From: Cupriavidus sp.
GTDB taxonomy: Bacteria; Pseudomonadota; Gammaproteobacteria; Burkholderiales; Burkholderiaceae
DNA: 64,000 bases
Direction of reading: 5' to 3'
NCBI GenBank assembly: GCA_031181345.1
Contig: JAPSLC010000017.1
Coordinates: forward strand, 20,335 to 84,334
Shown here: piece after piece, positions 36,488 to 43,939 of the stretch
How positions within the stretch are numbered: position 1 is the stretch's first letter
Layout: each line of letters begins with the position of its first letter
Notes under the pieces: model-generated
What the model saw: the letters and a program-made list of their open reading frames with translations, nothing else
Database searches by the model: none
What the model was told of the DNA's origin: nothing
Program-made: the position numbers and the translations under genes

Positions 36488-37393
36488 GTGTATCTTCTCT
36501 ACCTGGATGAGTCGGGCCACGTCCACGATCCGGCGACGAAATTCTTCGTCCTAGCCGGATTCGGTGTCTTTGAACGACAGACCCACTGGCTTGAGTCGCA
36601 TATCGATCCGATTGCAGAGCGGTTCAGCGCTACCGAGCCTGGAAACATCGAGTTCCACGGTGCGCCAATGCGCACCGGAAAGGACGAATGGCAGGGCATC
36701 AAGCCGGCGGATCGAGTGCAGGCGGTAGTCGATATTCTTGGCTTGCTGGCCGACCCTCGACTGAAGCTCAAGGTGTTCGCGTCAGTGATCGAGAAAAGCA
36801 CGATGGCGACCGACCAGATCGTCCAACGAAGTTTCGAGAACGTCGCGCGCGAGTTCGACCGGTACCTGACGTCGATGTACCGAGCCAAGCGCTCCAATGC
36901 GCAGCGAGGGCTCGTGATCGTCGACAAGAACAGCTATGAAGAAAAGCTCCAGGCCCTGTCGCGCGTTTTCAAACACCAGGGGCATACCAACGGCAAGCTG
37001 CGCAACTTTGCTGAAGTGCCGCTCTTTCTCGATTCGAAGGCCTCTCGCCTCATCCAGATGGCGGACCTGATTGCGTACTGGATATTCCGCTACTTCGAAA
37101 GCGGGGACGACCGAGGTTACCGGCTCATAGCGCCGTACATTCACGGCAGGAAGGGAGCCCGGACTGGTCTGATCGCTTCGCTAACGGAGGAGACGCACCA
37201 ACGGCTGGCGAATCTTCCGGTCCCGACGTTTCCCTTTCCGACACCGAGCCAACGAACGCCGGCATCAAGGCATCGCATGGGTTACTCGCGCTGCGGCGCT
37301 TCGGCTTTGCCGGACGTCGGCCCTTCTACACGGTCGACACCGTCCCAGTCCCCGCCTTGTCCACCTCCCCCACCCTCTCCGGCGGCGCCGTAA
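36488..37393 (+). CDS. DUF3800-family protein
   Basis: 301 residues. The DUF3800 domain spans about 1-240: VYLLYLDESGHVHDPATKFF with the conserved Asp, then IEFHGAPMR, GLVIVDKNSYEEKLQALSRV and SKASRLIQMADLIAYWIFRY, with the Q-ADL signature. The family is found in defence islands and mobile elements; an RNase-H-like nuclease has been proposed. The start is GTG without a clear ribosome site. Residues after about 250 are low-complexity (Ser/Pro-rich, PPCPPPPPSPAAP) and run antisense through the end of the amidase gene. This tail looks like read-through past a lost native stop at the junction of the accessory patch. Confidence 0.75.
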   Translation: MYLLYLDESGHVHDPATKFFVLAGFGVFERQTHWLESHIDPIAERFSATEPGNIEFHGAPMRTGKDEWQGIKPADRVQAVVDILGLLADPRLKLKVFASVIEKSTMATDQIVQRSFENVAREFDRYLTSMYRAKRSNAQRGLVIVDKNSYEEKLQALSRVFKHQGHTNGKLRNFAEVPLFLDSKASRLIQMADLIAYWIFRYFESGDDRGYRLIAPYIHGRKGARTGLIASLTEETHQRLANLPVPTFPFPTPSQRTPASRHRMGYSRCGASALPDVGPSTRSTPSQSPPCPPPPPSPAAP

Positions 37394-38858
37394 CAATCGA
37401 GCGCAACGCCGGCTCGGCCGGCTCCAGCCTGTCGAGATCCGGCTTCGGGCGCGACAAGCCAGGCATCGAAGCGAACGCCGATTCCATCGCCTGTGCCACG
37501 CCGAGCGTCAGCGTATCCCCGCGGAATGGGCCGGTGATCTGCAGGCCGAACGGCATGCCGGCCTCGTCGATGCCGCAGGGCAAGGCGAGGCAGGGGTGGG
37601 TGGTCAGCGTCACCACATAGGTCAGCGCCAGCCAGCGGTAGTAGTTCTCCTGCTTGGCGCCCTCGACGACGTCCGCGTAGAGCTGGGTCCATGGGAACGG
37701 CGAGACCGGCGTGGTCGGCGACAAAATCACGTCGTAGTCGCGGAAGGCCTGCTGGAAGCGCTGCAGGATGCGGGTCTGCTCGGCCTGCGCCCACGCGCTG
37801 TCGACCAGCGACATGCGGGCGCCGATCTCGTAGTTGGCGCGCGTATTGGGTCCGAGGCTGTCGGGATCGCGCTCGTAGGTGTCGCGCAACGAGGCGACGA
37901 AGCTCTCGGCGCGCAGCACGTCGAAGCAGCGGTGCACGTCGCCCAGGTCGAACGCGACCTCGTCGCAGGACTTGAACAGGTGCCGCATCGCGGCGATGCG
38001 CGCGCGGAAGACGCGGCGGATGTCGGGATCGACGGCGCAGCTGCCGAAGTCCTCGGTCCAGCCCACACGCAGTCCCGATAGATCGACGTGCGCGGGCGTC
38101 AGGAACGAGAGCGGATCGACCGCATGGCTCAGCGGATCGCCCGCCGACTCGCCGGCCGATGCGGCCAACTGCAGGCAGGCATCGGCCACCGTGCGGCCCA
38201 TGGGGCCGACCACGGAGATCGGCGTCCATCCGAGCAGCTTGCGCGAGTTCGGCACCAGCCCGGGCGACGGGCGAAACCCGACGACCCCGCATTTCGCGGC
38301 GGGAATACGCAACGACCCGCCCGTATCCGAGCCCGTGCAGACCGGCAGCAAGTCCGCAGCCAGCGCTGCCGCCGAACCGCCCGACGAGCCGCCCGCGTTC
38401 AGGTTCGGATTGAAGGGATTACCGGTGGCGCCCCACACGGCGTTGCGCGAATTCGCGCCCGCCCCCATCTCGGGAATATTGGTCTTGCCGACGACCACGG
38501 CGCCGGCCCGCCGCAGCCGCGCCACCAGCGTGTTGTCCTGCGCGGGCACATTGCTCCGGTACAGCGGCGAGCCGTAGGTTGTCAGCAGGCCGGCGGTCGC
38601 CTCGAGGTCCTTGACGCCGAGCGGCAGGCCATGCAGCAGGCCGAGCGACTCGCCGCGCATCACGGCCTGTTCGGCCGCCCTCGCCTCCTCGCGCGCGCGT
38701 TCGTAGCAGGTGGCGGTGATCGCGTTGATCAGCGGGTTGTAGCGCTCGATCCGCGCGATGCAGGCCTCGAGCAGTTCCACCGGCGAAATCTGGCGGGCGC
38801 CGATCAGGCGGCGCAGTTCGACGGCGGACAGCGAAGTCAGTGCGTTCTGGTCGGACAT
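37326..38858 (-). CDS. Amidase (amidase-signature family)
   Basis: 510 residues. The Ser-cisSer-Lys triad region is complete: GVKDLEAT (Lys), the glycine-rich AGGSSGGSAAALAAD block (cis-Ser) and TGSDTGGSLRIPAA (nucleophile Ser). The start MSDQNALTSLSAVELRRLIG is typical. It hydrolyses a carboxamide; the substrate cannot be read from the sequence. It follows the TctC-type binding protein by 6 bases in one operon, a frequent beta-proteobacterial pairing in which the binding protein helps take up an organic acid or amide. The last 20 residues overlap the DUF3800 tail on the other strand. Divergent control by the LysR regulator upstream is likely. Confidence 0.88.
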   Translation of the reverse strand: MSDQNALTSLSAVELRRLIGARQISPVELLEACIARIERYNPLINAITATCYERAREEARAAEQAVMRGESLGLLHGLPLGVKDLEATAGLLTTYGSPLYRSNVPAQDNTLVARLRRAGAVVVGKTNIPEMGAGANSRNAVWGATGNPFNPNLNAGGSSGGSAAALAADLLPVCTGSDTGGSLRIPAAKCGVVGFRPSPGLVPNSRKLLGWTPISVVGPMGRTVADACLQLAASAGESAGDPLSHAVDPLSFLTPAHVDLSGLRVGWTEDFGSCAVDPDIRRVFRARIAAMRHLFKSCDEVAFDLGDVHRCFDVLRAESFVASLRDTYERDPDSLGPNTRANYEIGARMSLVDSAWAQAEQTRILQRFQQAFRDYDVILSPTTPVSPFPWTQLYADVVEGAKQENYYRWLALTYVVTLTTHPCLALPCGIDEAGMPFGLQITGPFRGDTLTLGVAQAMESAFASMPGLSRPKPDLDRLEPAEPALRSIVTAPPERVGEVDKAGTGTVSTV

Positions 38859-38864
38859 GGCGAA

Positions 38865-39857
38865 TCAGTCCAGCTTGATGTTGGCGCGCTGGGCGATGGC
38901 CCGCATCTGCGGAATCTCCTTCTCGATCAGCGCGCTGACCTGCTTGCCCGATGCGAACGACGGCTCGATGCCGTTGTCGGCCAGCTTCTTGCGCGTATCG
39001 GGGTCGGCGATCGTATCGGCCAGGGCCTTCTCGAGCTTGGCGTGCACCTCCGGCGGCAGGCCGCGCGGCGCGACCAGCGCGATCCACGTGCTGGCATCCA
39101 TGCCGGGATAGCCGCCCTCGGCGACGGTCGGCACATTGGGCAGCAGCGACGAGCGCTTCGCCGTCGTCACCGCGATGGCCTTGACCTTGCCGGCCCGCAC
39201 CTGCGGCAGCGCGGCGGCGACGGTGTCGATGCTGAAGGGAATCTGGCCGCCGATCAGATCGGTCATGGCAGGCGCGCTGCCCTTGTACGGCACGTGCAGC
39301 AGCTTGGCACCCGTCAGGTTGAGCAACTGCTCGCCGGCGAAATGCGCGGTGGTGCCGGCACCGAACGAACCGTACGAGTACTTGCCCGGCTCGTTCTTCG
39401 CCGCGGCCACGAACTCCTTCAGGTTGTTCACCGGCACATCGCGATTGGCCAGCAGGATCAGGCCGGTGACGCCGATCAGGCCGATCGGCTCGAAGTTCTT
39501 CTGTGGGTCGTACGGCAGCTTCGGATAGACCGCGGGATTGACCGTGAACGTCGTGCCGGAACTGGCCAGCAACGTGTAGCCGTCCGGCGCGGCCTTGGCG
39601 ACGTAGCTGGCGCCGACCACGGTACCGGCGCCCGGCCGGTTCTCGACCACGATGGTCTTGCCGAGCCGCTCGCCGAGCTTTTGCGCGACGATGCGCCCGA
39701 CCACATCGGTGGCGCCGCCGGGCGGAAATGGCAGCACCAGCTGGATCGGCTTGGCGGGGAAGCTGTCCTGGGCCGACGCCGCCGACGGGGCCATCGCAAC
39801 GAGCGCCAGGCCGGTGGCGGCAAACAGGAAACGGATGGGTGAGGCGGAAGGACGCAT
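38865..39857 (-). CDS. Bug/TctC-family periplasmic binding protein
   Basis: 330 residues with a signal peptide (to SAASA, about residue 29). The Bug-family fold is shown by FPAKPIQLVLPFPPGGATDV, then ENRPGAGTVVGASYVAKAAPDGYTLL and LLHVPYKGSAPAMTDLIGGQ. These proteins are hugely expanded in Bordetella, Cupriavidus and relatives and bind carboxylates or other small organic molecules in the periplasm; many act without a cognate TctAB membrane pair, as here. It heads the operon with the amidase and is divergent from the LysR gene. The start at 39857 is set by the signal peptide; the longer frame to 39896 would move the basic region inward. Confidence 0.9.
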   Translation of the reverse strand: MRPSASPIRFLFAATGLALVAMAPSAASAQDSFPAKPIQLVLPFPPGGATDVVGRIVAQKLGERLGKTIVVENRPGAGTVVGASYVAKAAPDGYTLLASSGTTFTVNPAVYPKLPYDPQKNFEPIGLIGVTGLILLANRDVPVNNLKEFVAAAKNEPGKYSYGSFGAGTTAHFAGEQLLNLTGAKLLHVPYKGSAPAMTDLIGGQIPFSIDTVAAALPQVRAGKVKAIAVTTAKRSSLLPNVPTVAEGGYPGMDASTWIALVAPRGLPPEVHAKLEKALADTIADPDTRKKLADNGIEPSFASGKQVSALIEKEIPQMRAIAQRANIKLD

Positions 39858-39963
39858 GGGTGGCTCTCTCGTAGGAATCCAAGGCGACGCCGGCACGAGC
39901 GCGTCGGCTCGATGTCATCCTAATGTCAAACTTCGCATAGAATCGTCGCAATGTTTCGAACGC

Positions 39964-39986
39964 ATGATTGCCGAAACGGCAATCAT
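39964..39986. promoter_or_regulatory. LysR-type operator candidate, divergent promoter region
   Basis: ATGATTGCCG, AAA, CGGCAATCAT: a perfect 10-bp inverted repeat with the T-N11-A core (TGCC...GGCA) typical of LysR operators. It lies in the 212-base gap between the tctC/amidase operon and the LysR gene. A 19-of-20 copy occurs at 40988. Confidence 0.7.
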
Positions 39987-40069
39987 GGGAGCAAACCCGG
40001 AAGGGGTTTTCCCCAGGGCGCTCCGACTCTTTTCCCGGCCCTTCCCCGACCCTTTCACCTCGATATCCC

Positions 40070-40990
40070 ATGTCCTATCGGGCCCTGCAGGAGACCGCGG
40101 TGCGCTACTTCCTGGAAGTGGTTCGCACCGGCTCGGTCAAGGATGCGGCGATCAAGCTGAACGTCGCGCCATCGGCGGTCAGCCGGCAGATCGCCAAGCT
40201 CGAAAGCGAGCTCGACACGCTGCTGTTCGATCGGCGCGCGCGCGGGCTCGTCCCCAATGCCGCGGGCGAGCTGCTGGCCGCGTTTGCCAAGCGTTCGCAG
40301 CAGGACATCGAGCGCGTGGCCGGCGATATCCAGGCGCTGCGCGGCCTGCGCGTCGGGCGCGTGCGGCTTGCGGCGGTCGAGGGCATCGCGCACGAGTTCC
40401 TGCCGAATCTGGCCGCCAGTTTTCGCGAGACCCATGCGGGCATTCACTTCGAGCTCGAGGTCTGTCCGCAGGGCGATATCGCGCGGCGCATCCGCGACGG
40501 CGAGGCGGATATCGGCATCACGCTGGCGTGGTTGCCCGAGCCGGAAATCCACGTGGAGCTGCGGCACCCCGCTCCGGTGCTGGCGGTGATGGCGCCGGAC
40601 CATCCGCTGGCGCGGCACCGGCAACTGTCGCTCGCGCAGGTCGCCACCTATCCGCTGGCGCTGCCGCCGAAGGACAGCTCCGTCCGGCAATTGCTCGACG
40701 CCAGCTGCAGCCGGCAGGGCCTTCGCTATCAGACGGTGTTCTCCAGCAACCAGCTCGATTCGCTGGTCAGCTTCGCGGCGGCCGGCGGCGGCGCGATCTG
40801 CTTCTACGGCGAGGTATCGATCCGCGGCAGGCTCAAGGCGGGCACCATCGCGGCGGTGCCGCTGCGCGATCGCGAGATGAACGAGCGGCAGATCGAGGTG
40901 CAGACGCTGGCCAACCGCAAGCTGCCGCCAGCCGCGCGCGCTTTCGTCGATCATCTACGGCAGGGCCTGATCGAGTTTCCGCATTCGTGA
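40070..40990 (+). CDS. LysR-family transcriptional regulator
   Basis: 306 residues. The N-terminal winged helix reads AVRYFLEVVRTGSVKDAAIK, then LNVAPSAVSRQIAKLESELD and LFDRRARGLVPNAAGELL. The C-terminal periplasmic-binding-like effector domain starts GRVRLAAVEGIAHEFLPNLA. It is divergent from the TctC/amidase operon and upstream of a DadA-like oxidase. Paired palindromes on both sides of the gene point to control of both neighbours. The start at 40070 gives the family N-terminus; a longer frame from 39968 would cross the operator. The effector is unknown; perhaps the amide or amino-acid substrate of the neighbouring enzymes. Confidence 0.9.
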   Translation: MSYRALQETAVRYFLEVVRTGSVKDAAIKLNVAPSAVSRQIAKLESELDTLLFDRRARGLVPNAAGELLAAFAKRSQQDIERVAGDIQALRGLRVGRVRLAAVEGIAHEFLPNLAASFRETHAGIHFELEVCPQGDIARRIRDGEADIGITLAWLPEPEIHVELRHPAPVLAVMAPDHPLARHRQLSLAQVATYPLALPPKDSSVRQLLDASCSRQGLRYQTVFSSNQLDSLVSFAAAGGGAICFYGEVSIRGRLKAGTIAAVPLRDREMNERQIEVQTLANRKLPPAARAFVDHLRQGLIEFPHS

Positions 40991-41007
40991 TTGCCGAAAC
41001 CGCAATC
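40988..41007. promoter_or_regulatory. Second copy of the LysR operator candidate
   Basis: TGATTGCCGAAACCGCAATC starts on the stop codon of the LysR gene and matches the site at 39965-39984 at 19 of 20 bases. It lies 157 bases before the DadA-like gene, giving that gene a plausible LysR-dependent promoter. Confidence 0.65.
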
Positions 41008-41089
41008 GAGCATTCGGAATATTGCGCGCGTCGCATGTCTTCACCACGGCGTGGCGCGGCGAAAATCCAGCTACCAACCTGGCCCAGCC

Positions 41090-41143
41090 GATCCACCTCA
41101 TCCAACTGATTCACCTGATTCACCTGATTCACCCGATCCACCT
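41090..41143. repeat. Six 9-bp tandem units before the DadA-like gene
   Basis: Six units of the type GATTCACCT follow each other without a gap from 41090 (GATCCACCT, CATCCAACT, three GATTCACC-type units, GATCCACCT). It is the longest of the 9-bp arrays in the window and ends 21 bases before the start codon at 41165. Confidence 0.85.
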
Positions 41144-41164
41144 TTCCCGCGAGTCGCTGCCTTC

Positions 41165-42403
41165 ATGTCACAGGAAATCCTCGTTCTCGGCGCCGGCATG
41201 GTCGGTGTCAGCACCGCCCTCGCGCTGCGCCACCGCGGGCACCATGTCGTCCTCGTCGATCGCGCCGCGCCGGGCACCGAGACCTCCTACGGCAATGCGG
41301 GATTCATCCAGCGCGAGGCGGTGCAGCCGTATGCGTTCCCGCGCGACTGGAAAACGATCCTGCGCGTGATCGCCCGCCGGGGCAACGACGTGCGCTACCA
41401 CCCCGGCGCGATGCTGCGGCTGGTGCCGGTGCTGGCCCGGTACTGGCGCGAATCGGCACCGGACCGCTACGCCGGCACGATCGCCGCCTATGCGGCACTG
41501 GTCCGGCATTGCGTCAGCGAACACGAAAAGTTGATCGCCGCCGCCGGTGCGGAGGATCTCGTCAGCAAGTCCGGATGGCTGGAGGCATACCGCACGCAAC
41601 GCGCCTTCGATGACACGGTGCGGACCGCGACAATGGTCGCGCGCGAGCACGGTCTCGATTGCGCCATGCTAGATGGTGCCGCGCTGCGGGCCGCCGAGCC
41701 CGCGCTGCATGGTGGCCTGGCCGGCGCGATCCATTGGCGCGATCCGTGGACCGTCAGCGATCCCGGTGAACTGGTGCAGCGCTATGCGGCGCTGTTCGAA
41801 CGGCAAGGCGGCATCGTGCGCCGCGGCGATGCCGCGACGCTGCAGCCCGACGGCAGCGGCTGGCGCGTGATGACCGAGACGGGGCCGCTGTCGGCGGCGC
41901 AGGCCGTCATCGCGCTGGGTCCGTGGGCGTCGGCGCTGACGCGGCCGCTCGGGTATCGGCTGCCGCTGTTCATCAAGCGGGGCTACCACCGTCACTACGC
42001 CAGCGCACGCATGCCGTCGCTGCCGCTGCTCGACGCGGAACGCGGCTTCGTGCTGGCGCCGATGCGGCGCGGCCTTCGCGTGACGACGGGCGCCGAGTTC
42101 GCTCACCACGAGGCGCCGCCGACGCCGGTGCAATTGGCGGCGGCCGAGCGCTACGCACGCGAGCTCGTCGATCTGGGCGCGCCGGTGGAGCCCCAACCGT
42201 GGATGGGCGCACGGCCATGCGTAGCCGACATGCGCCCCGTGGTCGGGCGCGCACCGCGCCATCGCGGCCTGTGGTTCCATTTCGGCCATGCGCATCAAGG
42301 CTTCACGCTCGGCCCGGCGACTGCGCGCCTGCTGGCCGAACTGATCGACGGCGAGACGCCCTACGTCGATCCGCGGCCCTACGATCCGGTGCGCTTCGAG
42401 TAA
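41165..42403 (+). CDS. FAD-dependent oxidoreductase of the DadA/DAO family
   Basis: 412 residues. The Rossmann FAD site is ILVLGAGMVGVSTALALRHR, followed by SYGNAGFIQREAV, as in D-amino-acid dehydrogenases. The C-terminal region (AEFAHHEAPPTP, then PWMGARPCVADMRPVVGRAP, then HAHQGFTLGPATARLLAELI) matches DadA-like enzymes. It is likely a membrane-associated dehydrogenase of D-amino acids or similar amines, passing electrons to the respiratory chain; the substrate is uncertain. The start at 41165 gives the FAD motif at the extreme N-terminus. Its likely LysR control and the nearby amidase suggest a small catabolic group. Confidence 0.87.
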   Translation: MSQEILVLGAGMVGVSTALALRHRGHHVVLVDRAAPGTETSYGNAGFIQREAVQPYAFPRDWKTILRVIARRGNDVRYHPGAMLRLVPVLARYWRESAPDRYAGTIAAYAALVRHCVSEHEKLIAAAGAEDLVSKSGWLEAYRTQRAFDDTVRTATMVAREHGLDCAMLDGAALRAAEPALHGGLAGAIHWRDPWTVSDPGELVQRYAALFERQGGIVRRGDAATLQPDGSGWRVMTETGPLSAAQAVIALGPWASALTRPLGYRLPLFIKRGYHRHYASARMPSLPLLDAERGFVLAPMRRGLRVTTGAEFAHHEAPPTPVQLAAAERYARELVDLGAPVEPQPWMGARPCVADMRPVVGRAPRHRGLWFHFGHAHQGFTLGPATARLLAELIDGETPYVDPRPYDPVRFE

Positions 42404-42486
42404 GACGCGAATGTCATGCAAAATCCGATGGCAGCAACGGCGAGCGGCGCTTTGCGCGGCGCTCGCCCAACCCCATCGGAGGTCGC

Positions 42487-42975
42487 ATGCATCTCGAAGG
42501 CTCCTGTCACTGCGGCGCGGTCCGCTTCAGCGTGGAATCGCCCTGGCCCTATCCCTATCTGCATTGCTACTGCTCGATCTGCCGCAAGACCGCGGGCGCT
42601 GGCGGTTATGCCGCCAATATCGGCGCACGCCATGACACCTTGCGCGTACGCGGGCGGCAGCACATCGGGATCTATCACGCCGTGATGCGCGAGCCCGGCA
42701 AGCGCGCCAGGCGTTCGCCGATGGAGCGGCACTTCTGCACGAAGTGCGGCAGCGCATTGTGGGTACGCAATCCGGACGAGCCGGAGCGCGTCTATCCGCA
42801 TGCCTCGGCCATCGATACGCCGCTGCCGCGCCCGCCGGAGATCGTCGAGGCCGAGCTCGACTCGGCGGCGTCTTGGGTCGACGTCCCCAGCGGCAAGGGG
42901 CATGTGCATTGCGCACAGTGGCCCGAGGAGTCGCTGGCGCAATGGCATCGGCGACACGGTCTGGAGCAGTCCTGA
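42487..42975 (+). CDS. GFA-family (CENP-V/GFA domain) zinc protein
   Basis: 162 residues. Zinc-binding cysteines are in CHCGAVRF (residues 7 and 9), HCYCSICRKTAG and HFCTKCGSALW, the pattern of the glutathione-dependent formaldehyde-activating (GFA) family. Many members are now thought to be S-(hydroxymethyl)glutathione-related or of unknown activity. The longer frame from 41923 lies inside the oxidase gene, so the ATG at 42487, preceded by a CGGAGG ribosome site, is the start. It is 83 bases after the DadA-like gene and could be co-transcribed with it. Confidence 0.87.
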   Translation: MHLEGSCHCGAVRFSVESPWPYPYLHCYCSICRKTAGAGGYAANIGARHDTLRVRGRQHIGIYHAVMREPGKRARRSPMERHFCTKCGSALWVRNPDEPERVYPHASAIDTPLPRPPEIVEAELDSAASWVDVPSGKGHVHCAQWPEESLAQWHRRHGLEQS

Positions 42976-43108
42976 GCCGCGCTGAGCCGCATTGCGCAGG
43001 GGCGGCGCATCGCCCGATGTACCGCGCTGCGCGGCAGGACGACATTCACATGGCTGCTATTCTTGGCGCTCCGTCGATACACGACAGACAACGACACCGC
43101 GCCATCCC

Positions 43109-43438
43109 ATGCACTGGATCTACCTGTCCATCGCCATCGTCGCCGAAGTCATCGCCACCACCGCGCTGAAGGCCGCCGCCGGCTTCACCCGCCCCCTGCC
43201 CTCGCTGGTGGTCGTGATCGGCTATGCGATTGCCTTCTTCTGTCTGTCGCTGACGCTGCGCAGCGTGCCGATCGGTATCGCCTACGCGATCTGGTCGGGC
43301 GTCGGCATCGTGCTGGTGTCGGTGGCGGCGTGGCTGCTGTTCGGCCAGCGGCTCGATCTGCCGGCGCTGCTCGGCATCGCGCTGATCATGGCAGGCGTGC
43401 TTGTCATCAATCTGTGGTCGAAGTCGGTAACGCATTGA
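43109..43438 (+). CDS. SMR-family multidrug efflux protein (EmrE-like)
   Basis: 109 residues with four membrane helices. MHWIYLSIAIVAEVIATTAL carries the conserved membrane Glu at position 13 that couples proton and drug binding. GYAIAFFCLSLTLRSVPIGI and AYAIWSGVGIVLVSVAAWLL are typical of EmrE-type members, and the C-terminal helix ends VLVINLWSKS. It works as a dimer in the inner membrane exporting small cationic compounds. The ATG at 43109 begins the family alignment. The gene stands alone 133 bases after the GFA gene. Confidence 0.92.
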   Translation: MHWIYLSIAIVAEVIATTALKAAAGFTRPLPSLVVVIGYAIAFFCLSLTLRSVPIGIAYAIWSGVGIVLVSVAAWLLFGQRLDLPALLGIALIMAGVLVINLWSKSVTH

Positions 43439-43939
43439 GATGCGCGGTACGTTCGCGCGCCCCTAGCGCTTCCGCGGGCCTTTCCCATCGCGCACACCCT
43501 ACCGGCACCCTACCAACTGCAAACAAATGTAAGCACTTTAAAAAGTGCCATGGAAGCGGCCATAATTTGTAAAAACTGCAGTACGCTAATAACAATCGAT
43601 TAAGACATTACTAAATCTCGATATAAACAAAATTAAAGTCAAACAACCGGCAAACGGACATTCGGCAAAACCGCGCGGTCATTTCATTGCATCGGGCGGA
43701 ATCGAATTCCAGCGCCAGTCTTGACCGAAGCATTCCGGGGGGGCATCCGGGCGCAGCCCATGCCGATTGATGGATATTCCATTGCCATGGAATATCCAGG
43801 GTCATTGTCGCGGTCTGTCGCCATCGCCTGATTCAGCCAACCCGTTTTGCCGCGGACTTGCCGCGGCCCTTTGTGGGATCGCCTGTAGCGTTCGCCGGCC
43901 CGGCGTGCGCTCGTTTTTTGGCAGGACGGAATCTGGCGC
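43439..43939. other. 500-base AT-rich control region upstream of the AraC gene
   Basis: No gene is recognised. An unusually AT-rich block at about 43560-43640 contrasts with the GC-rich surroundings. Two inverted repeats are seen: GCACTTT, AA, AAAGTGC at 43533-43548, and TGGATATTCCA, TTGCCA, TGGAATATCCA at 43771-43798. A promoter and regulator sites for the AraC gene are expected here. Confidence 0.6.
43771..43798. promoter_or_regulatory. Perfect 11-bp inverted repeat upstream of the AraC gene
   Basis: TGGATATTCCA (43771-43781) and TGGAATATCCA (43788-43798) with a 6-base spacer; each arm is itself nearly palindromic. It lies 141 bases before the AraC start. It is an operator candidate or a stable cruciform. 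Confidence 0.5.

Noticed and set aside
34940..37330. Integrative element bounded by tRNA-Ser
   Set aside because: No integrase is present and I found no second copy of the tRNA 3' end downstream as attR, so I describe only an accessory patch.
40991..41164. N-terminal extension of the DadA-like protein from a TTG at 40991
   Set aside because: The extension is encoded by the operator copy and the 9-bp repeat array and contains no domain; the FAD motif starts directly after Met at 41165.
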